NCBI GenBank assembly: GCA_964244295.1
Contig: CAXTIG010000016.1
Span: forward strand, 59,709-123,708
Length of the DNA: 64,000 nucleotides
Direction: 5' to 3'
Source: JAJAZB01 sp964244295
GTDB taxonomy: Bacteria > Bacteroidota > Bacteroidia > Cytophagales > Spirosomataceae
Below, piece by piece: positions 43,650 to 51,635 of the stretch. A program made the translations under genes and the position numbers. The stretch's first letter is position 1; every line of letters begins with the position of its first letter. The notes under the pieces are model-generated. The model searched no databases. It was not told the DNA's origin and saw only the letters and a list, made by a program, of their open reading frames with translations.

Positions 43650-44501
43650 TCAGAATTTTCCGTTCTGGTTGCGCCACTGGTCTTTGGGCAGCGTCGGTTC
43701 GATCACGTCCCAATGTTCGGCAATTTTCCCGTTTTCAAGTCGGAACAGGTCGTAAAACGCCGCCGGTTCCCCCTTGCCAAACCGCCCTTCGCTCACCACG
43801 AGCACGAAATTGCCTTCGCCCAAAATCCGGTGCGTTTTCGTGACGTCAAGTACCAATCCCTGTTGAGCAAACTGCGCGAAGGCTGCCCCCAGCCCCGCGA
43901 TTCCATCGGCCATCGCCGGGTTGTGCTGCGCGAAGGTGGGCAGCAGGTAAGTGGGGAGTTTGTCCATCTGGTGCCCCACGAGCACCTCCGCGACGAAACC
44001 CCGGATGGTGGCTTTGTTGGCCTCGGTTTTGGCTAAATCGGTCACGGCGGTCTCGCCGTCGGTCTGCGTCCGGCCGCTCGGATTTTTGGGTTGAACCGCC
44101 GTTAAATTATCCCAGTGTTCGGCGATTTGGCCGTTCTCGAACCGGAAAATGTCCAACCCGACTTTCGGGCCAAAAAAGTCGTATTCGGAGTGAAGGAACA
44201 CAAAATCACCGTCTTCAAACAACCGCACGATGGTGGCTTTAAAGCCGCCCGGCGGGCGATGGCCCATCAGGGCTTTAAACCCGGCCAATCCGTCGCCAAT
44301 CGACAGGTTGTGCTGGATGTAATCCGGCTTCAGGTAACGGGCCGGGGCCGCGTCGCCCGTTTCAAAGCTTTTGTAAAGTTCAACTACTTTCTGTTTGTTG
44401 GAAGGTTCCATGGAATGACTTGGTTTGTTTTGAAAAAAATCAGCGCCTGGTCGGGCGAACAATCCCGCAGCGAGCAGGATCAGGGTGAGTGATTTGGTCA
44501 T
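43650..44501 (-). CDS. Tandem SnoaL-like (NTF2-fold) protein, exported
   Basis: A 283-residue protein with an N-terminal hydrophobic signal (MTKSLTLILLAAGLFA). It contains two copies of the SnoaL-like fold. Copy 1, about 35-135: VVELYKSFETGD, YIQHNLSIGDGLAGFKAL, LDIFRFENGQIAEHWDNL. Copy 2, about 160-275: IRGFVAEVLVG, FAQHNPAMADGIAGLGAAF, YDLFRLENGKIAEHWDVI. The repeated QHN...DG...GLxA and EHWD patterns make an internal duplication plain. NTF2-fold proteins are isomerases, cyclases or carriers; no specific reaction is assigned. It lies downstream of the SDR gene on the same strand. Confidence 0.82.
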   Translation of the reverse strand: MTKSLTLILLAAGLFARPGADFFQNKPSHSMEPSNKQKVVELYKSFETGDAAPARYLKPDYIQHNLSIGDGLAGFKALMGHRPPGGFKATIVRLFEDGDFVFLHSEYDFFGPKVGLDIFRFENGQIAEHWDNLTAVQPKNPSGRTQTDGETAVTDLAKTEANKATIRGFVAEVLVGHQMDKLPTYLLPTFAQHNPAMADGIAGLGAAFAQFAQQGLVLDVTKTHRILGEGNFVLVVSEGRFGKGEPAAFYDLFRLENGKIAEHWDVIEPTLPKDQWRNQNGKF

Positions 44502-44612
44502 GGTTGTTTAGTTGGTGGCCGACTGGCCGGATGTACTGCTGTAAAAACGGTGATGAAAGCTGTTTTGGCCCCGGAACGAAGCACCGCCGGGTGATTTCGG
44601 AGGGCTTGCGCC

Positions 44613-45362
44613 TTACAATTCACTCAACCCGCCATCCACCACCAACTCTGCGCCCAGCATGTACGACGAGTCGTCGGAGGCCAGAAACAAGGCCCCACGC
44701 GCCATTTCTTCGACCGTCGCAAAGCGATGCATCGGCACCATCTGGTGAATGGCCGCCGACAGCCCCTCCATTTCCGCCGCCGACAGGCCCATCCGGTTGT
44801 AGAGCGGGGTGGCCGTCGCACCCGGCGTCAGCACGTTCACCCGGATGCCCCGGCCTACCAATTCGGTGCTCAGGTTCCGGGCGAAAGCCCGGGCCGCCGC
44901 TTTGCTGGCCGCGTACACGCTGCTCCCGGCCAGACCCAGGTGCATTTCGGTGGAAGCGCAGATGACCACCGACCCGCCCTGGCGGAGCAGGGGCGACGCT
45001 TTTTGGATGGTGAAAAACACCCCTTTCGCGTTGACGCCCATGATGGCGTCGTACATCGCTTCGGTGGTTTGTTCGAGTGGGGCGTTCTGATACACCCCGG
45101 CGTTGGCAAAGAGAATGTCAAGCCCGCCAAAGCGCGTTTTCACTTCGGCAAAGAGCGCGTCGAGGTCGGCCAGACTGCTTACCTCGCCGCGCAGGGCCAC
45201 CGTACCGGCCCCGATTTCGGCAACGGCGGCATCGAGGGTGGCCTGATTCCGCCCCGTGATGATGACGCTGGCCCCCTCGGCGGCGAAGAGTTTGGCCGTT
45301 GCCAACCCGATGCCGCTGTTGCCTCCCGTGACGAGGGCGATTTTACCGGTTAATTTTTTCAT
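44613..45362 (-). CDS. Short-chain dehydrogenase/reductase
   Basis: A 249-residue classical SDR: cofactor motif TGGNSGIG at residues 12-19, NAG in ILFANAGVY, catalytic Ser in VICASTEMH region, YAASKAAARAFARN (catalytic Tyr and Lys), and VLTPGATATPLYNR. It ends LGAELVVDGGLSEL as usual. The ATG at 45362 (MKKLTGKIALVTGG) starts the family domain; the open frame to 45413 overlaps the end of the next gene. NAD(P)-dependent oxidation or reduction of a small alcohol or ketone; substrate unknown. It follows the NmrA-type gene by 47 bases and is probably co-transcribed. Confidence 0.9.
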   Translation of the reverse strand: MKKLTGKIALVTGGNSGIGLATAKLFAAEGASVIITGRNQATLDAAVAEIGAGTVALRGEVSSLADLDALFAEVKTRFGGLDILFANAGVYQNAPLEQTTEAMYDAIMGVNAKGVFFTIQKASPLLRQGGSVVICASTEMHLGLAGSSVYAASKAAARAFARNLSTELVGRGIRVNVLTPGATATPLYNRMGLSAAEMEGLSAAIHQMVPMHRFATVEEMARGALFLASDDSSYMLGAELVVDGGLSEL

Positions 45363-45409
45363 GGTTTTTGGTTTGTTTCTTTCGCAATTTTCCTCCTGGC
45401 TCCGCCGAA

Positions 45410-46309
45410 TCAACCGGCCTGGTAAACGGGCGCGAACACCGTTTCGGCAAATTCGCGCAACGTGGTGGGGGTCGTGGTTTCCGGGCTGCGCCGTTCGTAG
45501 TTAAGCAGTCCCTGGTCGGTGGCAACCATCAGTTCGACGTACAGGTCGGCGAAACTCTCCGAACCGCCGGAGGCCAGAATCCCGCCTTTGGTGTCTTCCG
45601 GGCTAAACCGCACGTAGGGCAAATCGGGCCGACCGATGGCGCTGCCGAGGCCGGTTGTAAACTCCCGCTGGGAATAATCACGCGGGCCAAGCAGGGGGAG
45701 AACGGCCTTCCCAACGATGTCGAAATGAACCAGTTTTTCGGCGATGACCGCCGCCACGTCCTGCGTGGCGATCATCGGAAACGCCCGGTCGCCGTCGATG
45801 GGCAAGCCGTTGATGCCCATCTGCCGGATCAGGCCGAGGGAATAAAACGCGTTTTCGAGGTAGTATGAGGGCCGCAGGTGGAGCACGTTCAGGCCCGGCA
45901 AGGCGTTCAGTTTCGCTTCCATTTCGGCCAAAGCCCGCAAAATGCCGTTGCCTTCCATCACGTGCGCCCCGGCGCTGCTCAGGTTCAGCACGTTTTTGAT
46001 GCCCGAAGCCCGGATCGCCGCCACCTGCGAATCGGCGGCCTGGCGTTGCTCGCCGATGAAATCGGGGGCGAGGTGATTGGAGGGGATCATGGTCAGCACC
46101 ACGTCGGCCCCGATCAGGGCTTCGGTGAGGCCGTCGGTGTCGGCAAACTGGGCCGGGATGACCACGGCTCCCTGTTCGGCGAAGGGCCGGAGTTTGACCG
46201 CATCCCGCGCCACCAGCCGAACCGCATGGCCCTGCGCCAACAAGGTTTTTGCTACTTTACTGCCCACTTTTCCGGTCGCGCCGAAGAGCACGATTGTTTT
46301 GGTTGCCAT
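45410..46309 (-). CDS. NmrA-family NAD(P)-binding protein
   Basis: A 299-residue atypical SDR (NmrA/QOR2-like): Rossmann motif IVLFGATGKVGSKVAKTLLAQGHAVRLVARD, then VLNLSSAGAHVM where active SDRs have the catalytic Ser, LNVLHLRPSYYLENAFYSLG and VAAVIAEKLV. Such proteins either reduce quinones or act as redox sensors that bind NADP without catalysis. It lies upstream of the SDR gene on the same strand. Confidence 0.87.
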   Translation of the reverse strand: MATKTIVLFGATGKVGSKVAKTLLAQGHAVRLVARDAVKLRPFAEQGAVVIPAQFADTDGLTEALIGADVVLTMIPSNHLAPDFIGEQRQAADSQVAAIRASGIKNVLNLSSAGAHVMEGNGILRALAEMEAKLNALPGLNVLHLRPSYYLENAFYSLGLIRQMGINGLPIDGDRAFPMIATQDVAAVIAEKLVHFDIVGKAVLPLLGPRDYSQREFTTGLGSAIGRPDLPYVRFSPEDTKGGILASGGSESFADLYVELMVATDQGLLNYERRSPETTTPTTLREFAETVFAPVYQAG

Positions 46310-46422
46310 TGCTCAGGTTTGTTTTGGGTGTACAAACCTTAGACGATTGGCGGGCGCGAAACGGGCGGGAAATTTTTGGATGCGTTTTTCAATCGGAAAA
46401 ATCCAGCCCCCAGCGGGCGGGT

Positions 46423-46764
46423 TCAAGAGGGCACCCGCAAGCCCTCGGTCAACAGAAATTGCTGAAAACGGGCCTGGAGTTCCTGGTAATGGGTCAGGTA
46501 GCGAATGCCTTCTTCGGTCACGACCGCCCCACCGCCGTGCTCGCCGCCGGTTTGGGTGAGCACGAGCGGTTTATCCGCCAATCGATTGAGCGAACTCACC
46601 AATTCCCAGGCCCGCTTGTAGGACATCTTCATCGCTTTGGCGGCCTGGTTGATCGAACCCGTTCGTTGAATATGACCCAGCAATTCCAACCGGCCAATTC
46701 CCATAAACCGCTCGCCCTCCGTGGTTTCCAGCCAAATCCGACCGTTGATTCGTAACGCAGGCAT
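46423..46764 (-). CDS. ModE-like winged-helix regulator (N-terminal domain only)
   Basis: A 113-residue protein consisting of the DNA-binding domain of ModE, the molybdate-dependent regulator: LELLGHIQRTGSINQAAKAMKMSYKRAWELVSSLNR is the characteristic winged helix, followed by GGEHGGGAVVTEEGIRYLTHYQEL. The molybdate-binding MOP domains are absent, as in many Bacteroidota homologues. The next gene upstream is a small molybdopterin-fold protein, which fits a molybdenum-linked role. Whether it binds molybdate is unknown. Confidence 0.88.
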   Translation of the reverse strand: MPALRINGRIWLETTEGERFMGIGRLELLGHIQRTGSINQAAKAMKMSYKRAWELVSSLNRLADKPLVLTQTGGEHGGGAVVTEEGIRYLTHYQELQARFQQFLLTEGLRVPS

Positions 46765-46781
46765 GGGTGTGAAGGTGATTG

Positions 46782-46919
46782 AGTTACTGGGTGATTGGGT
46801 GATTGGTTATTGGTTATTGGTTACTGGTTATTGGTTATTGGTTATTGGTTATTGGGTTATTAAGTTATTGATTATTAGTAAAATAAAACCAGTAACCCAA
46901 TAACCAATAACCAATAACC
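46782..46919. repeat. Tandem TTGGTTA-type heptamer array with inverted copy
   Basis: From 46782 the sequence is made of repeats of GGTTATT/GGTTACT/GGTGATT (about nine units to 46860), then an AT-rich loop, then the complement AACCAATAACCAATAACC to 46919. The array is thus both tandem and palindromic. It separates the ModE-like gene from the molybdopterin-fold gene, and its last base touches the stop codon of the latter. Confidence 0.85.
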
Positions 46920-47434
46920 TACTTCGCAAATCGCACCTCGATGGCCTTGACCTCCCGGATCCAGCGGGCGGGCTTTTTTTCGTCGGGCACCACGATCCGG
47001 TACGGCCCCACGCCCGCCGGCAGCGGCGCGCCATCGACGGAGTCGGCCAGCAAAATGATTCGGGTGGCGAAACCGGGGTCGATTTCGGGCAGGGCAAACA
47101 ACACCTCGTAGCCGTCGATGGCTTTCACCACGACGTACTTCATCAGGTTTTCGCCCCGCAACTCGCCGCCCAGCGTGACGCCCGCCGCCTTGAGCAAATC
47201 GGCCAGCGGGACGCCCGCGTAGCGGTGTTCTTTTCCGTCGCGGTCTTTGCCCGTCACCTCGCTGCGGGGCATGGCTTGCAGGTCGGCTGCCTGGAGGGTC
47301 AGCGGTTTGGTTACTTCGCCCGTGACGGTCAGGGTCTGCGCCTGGGCGGGTTTTCCCGAAAAAAGCAGGCTGAGGGTTACCAAAATCCACCCCCAGGGCG
47401 TGGTTCCAAAAGTGGGTCGCTTTGTGTGCTGCAT
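46919..47434 (-). CDS. Small molybdopterin-dependent oxidoreductase-fold protein, exported
   Basis: A 171-residue protein with signal peptide (cleaved near KPAQAQ), belonging to the minimal form of the sulfite-oxidase molybdopterin fold: LTVTGEVTKPLTLQAADLQAMPRSEVTGKDRDGKEHRYAGVPLADLLKAAGVTLGG, YVVVKAIDGYEVLFALPEIDPGF, PLPAGVGPYRIVVPDEKKPARWIREVKAIEV. The cofactor Cys of full-length sulfite oxidases is not present, so catalysis is doubtful and cofactor binding unproven. Paired with the ModE-like regulator gene downstream on the same strand. Confidence 0.8.
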   Translation of the reverse strand: MQHTKRPTFGTTPWGWILVTLSLLFSGKPAQAQTLTVTGEVTKPLTLQAADLQAMPRSEVTGKDRDGKEHRYAGVPLADLLKAAGVTLGGELRGENLMKYVVVKAIDGYEVLFALPEIDPGFATRIILLADSVDGAPLPAGVGPYRIVVPDEKKPARWIREVKAIEVRFAK

Positions 47435-47455
47435 CAGAAAAGGCGTTATTTTTCA

Positions 47456-47463
47456 ACAAACAT
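47456..47463 (-). promoter_or_regulatory. Putative -7 element for the molybdopterin-fold gene
   Basis: Minus-strand TATGTTTG matches TAnnTTTG exactly, 21 bases upstream of the ATG. The -33 element is not at the standard distance. Confidence 0.4.
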
Positions 47464-47671
47464 AACGCCAGGCCGGGGAAATACCCGGACCAAACCCTCG
47501 CGCGGACTTTTTTGAATCAATGACGACCAGGAGTAGCCAAACCGCCCCGCCCGTCCTTCCCAATTCTCCCCACTCGCCCCCTCTGAACGCGGGAAAAATG
47601 GCGCTTCCTGAGTCGGAACGCCTTTTTTGTCGAACGAAAAAATTCCATTTCCACATCAACTTCATCGATCC

Positions 47672-48835
47672 ATGAAAGCACTCCAAATCCACGGGGCCAA
47701 AGACGTTCGCGTCGACACCGTCGACGACCCCAAAATCGAAGACGCCCGCGACGCCATCATCCGCGTGACGAGCACGGCCATTTGCGGCTCCGACCTCCAC
47801 ATTTACAACGGCAGCCTGCCCCAACCCCGGCCCATGACCCTGGGCCACGAATTCATGGGCATCGTCGAGGAAGTCGGGCCGGGCGTAAACGGCAAACTCG
47901 CCGTCGGCGACCGCGTCGTGGTGCCGTTTCCGGTGGCCTGCGGGCACTGCCTGTTTTGCACCCACGATTTGCCGGGGCACTGCGAAAACTCCAACCCCGA
48001 CCACTACGGCCCCGAAGGCGGCGTGGCTACCGAAAAAGGCGGCGCGCTTTTCGGTTACACCGACCTCTACGGCGGCTACAACGGCGGGCAGGCCGAGTAC
48101 GTGCGGGTGCCCTACGCCGATTACGGCCCGCGCAAGGTGCCCGAAAACCTGAGCGACGAGCAGGTGCTCTTCCTGACCGATATTTTCCCGACGGGCTACT
48201 CCGGCATCGACTGGGCGGAGGTGAAAGGTGGCGAAGTCATCGCCATTTTCGGGGCCGGGCCGGTGGGCGTCATGGCCGCCAAAAGCGCCTGGCTGCGCGG
48301 GGCCGCGCGGGTGGTGATTGTCGATACCCAGCAATACCGCCTGGACAAGGCGAAGCAAACCGCCAACGTAGAAACCATTCTCTGGGAAGACCACAAGCAG
48401 GTGGTGGAAGCCATCCGGGCGATGACGGGGGGCTACGGGGCCGACGTGTGCGTCGAGGCCGTGGGGTTTGAACCCGACCGCGACCTGATCGACCGGGCGA
48501 AAGCCCTCATCAATTTTGAAAAAGGCTCGCCCAAAGTGCTCGAAACCTGCATGAGCGCCGTCAAGCGCGGGGGCTACGTGACCGTGCTGGGCGTGTACGC
48601 CACGCCCTACGACAACTTCCCCATCAGTCAGTTTTTCGACAAGGGCATCATCCTGCGCGGCGGGCAAGCTCCCGCCCACAAGCACATCGACCTGTTGATG
48701 AGCTACGTGTCGGAAGGCAAGGTGAAACTCGACGACATCATCACCCACCGCCTCCCGCTCAGCGAAGCGCCCCACGGCTACGACATTTTCCGCAATAAAA
48801 AAGACGGCTGCGTGAAGGTGGTGCTGACGCCGTGA
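47672..48835 (+). CDS. Zinc-dependent alcohol dehydrogenase (threonine/formaldehyde dehydrogenase-like)
   Basis: A 387-residue MDR-family enzyme. Catalytic zinc: AICGSDLHIYNG (Cys) and LGHEFMGIVEEVG (His, Glu). Structural zinc: CGHCLFCTHDLPGHC (four Cys). Rossmann motif IFGAGPVGVMAAKSAWLRGA. Later segments VCVEAVGFEPDRDLIDRAK and AVKRGGYVTVLGVYATPYDNFPISQFFDKGI resemble glutathione-independent formaldehyde dehydrogenases and related enzymes. The start ATG 47672 is conventional. The substrate cannot be decided. It is divergent from the molybdopterin-fold gene. Confidence 0.9.
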   Translation: MKALQIHGAKDVRVDTVDDPKIEDARDAIIRVTSTAICGSDLHIYNGSLPQPRPMTLGHEFMGIVEEVGPGVNGKLAVGDRVVVPFPVACGHCLFCTHDLPGHCENSNPDHYGPEGGVATEKGGALFGYTDLYGGYNGGQAEYVRVPYADYGPRKVPENLSDEQVLFLTDIFPTGYSGIDWAEVKGGEVIAIFGAGPVGVMAAKSAWLRGAARVVIVDTQQYRLDKAKQTANVETILWEDHKQVVEAIRAMTGGYGADVCVEAVGFEPDRDLIDRAKALINFEKGSPKVLETCMSAVKRGGYVTVLGVYATPYDNFPISQFFDKGIILRGGQAPAHKHIDLLMSYVSEGKVKLDDIITHRLPLSEAPHGYDIFRNKKDGCVKVVLTP

Positions 48836-48854
48836 GTGGATAATTTTTAGGGAA

Positions 48855-48950
48855 AAAAGGGGTCACGCTGAGCGGAGTCGAAGCGTGTGCGGTGGGCCGA
48901 CGCTGACCAGCCGCACACGCTTCGACTCCGCTCAGCGTGACCCCTCTTTT
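48855..48950. repeat. Inverted repeat, family B
   Basis: AAAAAGGGGTCACGCTGAGC through GGAGTCGAAGCGTGTGCGG pairs with its mirror ending GCGTGACCCCTCTTTT. The core between the arms reads TGGGCCGACGCTGACCAGCC, the reverse complement (one mismatch) of the core of the copy at 57192. Confidence 0.9.
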
Positions 48951-48958
48951 CAAATGGC

Positions 48959-50398
48959 TTACGTCTTCTTCACCATCACTTTCTTCGCTACCGGCTTCTT
49001 CTCCGCCAGGGGCTTGCCATCCGGCATCGTCCGGCTCATCGCCACTGGATCCCAGTACACGACTTTTTTCTCGAAATAACTTTCGTTGCAGGCCAGCACT
49101 GGCGCGGCGGCGCGGAAGCCGAACACGGGGTCTTCGACGGTGCCCTGGCTGCCGCTGCGGACGTTGGCGAAGAAATCGCCGAAGTGCTTGGCGTGGGCGT
49201 CGTCGTCTTTCGGGGCTTCAAATTTTACTTCCTTTGCGGGTTCGGCCTTGCGGCTTTCAGGCGGGTACTGGGCGTCGTACTGCTTCACGAATTCCTGCTG
49301 GACTTCGGGCGTGAAGGTGAAGTAGCTGTCGTAGTTGCCGTAACCGGGGGCGACGGCGAGTTTTTTCTTGGTCAGAATCAGGTTGTCTTCCGAAAACTCG
49401 ATTTGCCCCTCGCTACCGATGATGCGCGTCACGTTGCTGATTTTGCCCGCGTTGGCAAAATTCACGCGCAACACCATCTGAAACGCCTCGTGCTGGTCGG
49501 TTTTGGGGTAATCCATGATGCTCGTCATCACGTCGGGCACGTCGCGGCCATCCTTCCAGTAGGCCAGGTTTCCCGACGAAAAAATCCGGTTTGGCCCCAT
49601 CGAACCGGTCACGAAATGCACGCCGGTGATGAGGTGGATGAATAAATCACCCGCCACGCCCGTGCCGTAGTCCTTGTAATTCCGCCAGCGGAAAAAGCGC
49701 TTGGCCTCGAAGGGACGCTTGGGCGCATCGCCCAGAAACTTGTCCCAGTCGAGCGTAGCGGGCGAGGCATCGGGCGGGATGGAGTAGTTCCAGGCCCCGA
49801 TGGCGTTGAAGCGGTCGTTGTTCGATTCGATGTAGTTGATGGGGCCGATGTCGCCCGCCGCCACCAGCCGTTTGGCTTCCTGAAACGAGGCGCTGCTGAT
49901 GCGCTGGCTACCCACCTGCATGGTTTTGCCCGATTTCTTCCAGGCCGCAATCACGGCCTTGCCTTCGTCGAGGTGCTGCACCATTGGTTTTTCGCAGTAC
50001 ACGTGCTTGCCCGCCTGGAGCGCGGCGATGGTGATGTGGTCGTGCCAGTGGTCGGGCGTGACGACCAGCACGGCGTCCACGTCGGGGCGGGCCAGGATTT
50101 CGCGGTAGTCGCGGGTGGTGAAGAGGTTCGGGTTGCTGAAGGTCGTTTTGGCACTTTGCAGACGCCCGTCGTACAAATCGGCCACGGCCACGAGTTCCAC
50201 CTCGGGGTTGCGCAGGGCGGCCTTCGTGTCGTAGTTGCCCTGGATGCCCATGCCGATGGTGGCAATGCGGATTTTGTCGTTCGGGCTGACCTTTTTCAGG
50301 TCTCGGATGATGTTGAACGGCTTGACCACGCCGGGAACCGCCGCCAGCGCCGAGGCCGCCGACAGGGTTTTGATGAATTTTCGCCGCGAAGAAATCAT
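48959..50398 (-). CDS. Exported Gfo/Idh/MocA-family oxidoreductase (twin-arginine leader)
   Basis: A 479-residue member with a Tat-like leader SSRRKFIKTLSAASALAAVPG, Rossmann segment IRIATIGMGIQGNYD, VDAVLVVTPDHWHDHITIAALQAGK and CEKPMVQHLDEGKA, with the family Lys in EKP. DKIRIATIGMGIQGNYDTK is typical of exported Bacteroidota proteins of this class. The start ATG 50398 is taken because it begins the leader. Export of a folded, cofactor-bound dehydrogenase fits periplasmic oxidation of sugars, as also suggested at 28.5-31.7 kb. It is divergent from the beta-propeller gene. Confidence 0.9.
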   Translation of the reverse strand: MISSRRKFIKTLSAASALAAVPGVVKPFNIIRDLKKVSPNDKIRIATIGMGIQGNYDTKAALRNPEVELVAVADLYDGRLQSAKTTFSNPNLFTTRDYREILARPDVDAVLVVTPDHWHDHITIAALQAGKHVYCEKPMVQHLDEGKAVIAAWKKSGKTMQVGSQRISSASFQEAKRLVAAGDIGPINYIESNNDRFNAIGAWNYSIPPDASPATLDWDKFLGDAPKRPFEAKRFFRWRNYKDYGTGVAGDLFIHLITGVHFVTGSMGPNRIFSSGNLAYWKDGRDVPDVMTSIMDYPKTDQHEAFQMVLRVNFANAGKISNVTRIIGSEGQIEFSEDNLILTKKKLAVAPGYGNYDSYFTFTPEVQQEFVKQYDAQYPPESRKAEPAKEVKFEAPKDDDAHAKHFGDFFANVRSGSQGTVEDPVFGFRAAAPVLACNESYFEKKVVYWDPVAMSRTMPDGKPLAEKKPVAKKVMVKKT

Positions 50399-50507
50399 GG
50401 GTTGCAGTGGTTTTGGAGGTGCAAAAGCCCGACCGAATCGTCGGGTCGGGCAATTTCTGTATTTTTCGCCCAACTTCGCTGCTTCGCCTCTACACCTTTT
50501 TTCATTC

Positions 50508-51614
50508 ATGAAAATCCGACTTCTCTCCTTACTGCTTTTCTCCGTCCTCACCTTCTTGTTCGGCGGGGCTTTCAACCACGGTCCCACCACCCACCGCTAC
50601 CTCTACGCCGCCACGCCGGGCATCCGCAACTACCTCGACTACGGCGGGCACGGCGTGGCAGTGTTCGACATCGACCAGGGCCACCGCTTCGTGAGGCGTA
50701 TCCCGATGGCCGGGTTGGGGCCGGACGGTAAACCACTCAACGTCAAGGGCGTGTGCGTAAGTCTGGCGACCAACTGCTTGTACGTCAGCACGCTCACCAC
50801 GCTCCAATGCCTGGATTTGAAAACCGACAAACTACGCTGGGAAAAAAGCTACGAAGGCGGCTGCGACCGGATGGCGCTCACGCCCGACGGCAAAACGATG
50901 TACCTGCCCTCGCTCGAAAAAGACCACTGGCACGTGGTGGACGCCGCTTCGGGCGACGTGCTGCGAAAAATCGTGACCAACTCCGGCGCGCACAACACGG
51001 TGTGCGGTCTCGATGGCAAACACGCCTACCTCGCCGGGCTGCGCTCGCCCTACCTCACGGTGGTCAACGTGGCCGATGGTTCCACCCGGCTAGTCGGGCC
51101 GTTCAGCGCGCCCATCCGGCCTTTTACCGTAAACGGGCGGCAAACGCTGGCGTTTGTCAACGTGAACGGGTTGCTGGGTTTTGAAGTGGGTGATTTGACG
51201 ACGGGAAAAATGCTGCACCGAGTCGAGGTGACTGGTTTCCAAACCGGCCCCGTGAAACGCCACGGCTGCCCCAGCCACGGCGTGGGCCTGACGCCCGACG
51301 AGCGCGAACTCTGGCTCGCCGACGGAGCCAACCAGCAACTGCACGTGTTCGACGCGACGGTGATGCCGCCCCGGCAGGTCGCCAGCATCGCCCTCCGCGA
51401 CCAGCCCGGCTGGGTAACCTTCAGCCTGGACGGGCGCTACGCCTACCCTTCGACGGGCGAAATCATCGACGTGAAAACCCGAAAAATCGTGGCGACGCTG
51501 GCCGGTGAAAACGACCAGCCCGTTCACAGCGAAAAAGTGGTGGAAATTCACTTCCGCGATGGTGCGCCGGTAAAGGCGGGCGACCAGTTTGGGCTGGGGC
51601 GGGTGATGAAGTGA
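50508..51614 (+). CDS. YncE-like beta-propeller protein, exported
   Basis: A 368-residue protein with signal peptide (MKIRLLSLLLFSVLTFLFG), followed by a seven-bladed propeller of YncE/40-residue repeats: GVAVFDIDQGHRFVRRIPM, LYVSTLTTLQCLDLKTDKLRWEKSY, MALTPDGKTMYLPSLEKDHWHVVDAASG, LTPDERELWLADGANQQLHVFDA and VTFSLDGRYAYPSTGEIIDVKTRKIVATL. Such proteins bind ligands or act as scaffolds; no enzymatic motif is visible. The start at 50508 precedes the signal peptide; the frame is open back into the neighbouring gene. It is adjacent to and divergent from the exported Gfo/Idh gene and could be its partner. Confidence 0.85.
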   Translation: MKIRLLSLLLFSVLTFLFGGAFNHGPTTHRYLYAATPGIRNYLDYGGHGVAVFDIDQGHRFVRRIPMAGLGPDGKPLNVKGVCVSLATNCLYVSTLTTLQCLDLKTDKLRWEKSYEGGCDRMALTPDGKTMYLPSLEKDHWHVVDAASGDVLRKIVTNSGAHNTVCGLDGKHAYLAGLRSPYLTVVNVADGSTRLVGPFSAPIRPFTVNGRQTLAFVNVNGLLGFEVGDLTTGKMLHRVEVTGFQTGPVKRHGCPSHGVGLTPDERELWLADGANQQLHVFDATVMPPRQVASIALRDQPGWVTFSLDGRYAYPSTGEIIDVKTRKIVATLAGENDQPVHSEKVVEIHFRDGAPVKAGDQFGLGRVMK

Positions 51615-51635
51615 TGTTCGTACCCGATGATGCTC

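Noticed and set aside
46782..46919. Possible CRISPR-like array
   Set aside because: Units are seven bases with no spacers of constant length and no cas genes nearby; it is a simple tandem/palindromic repeat.
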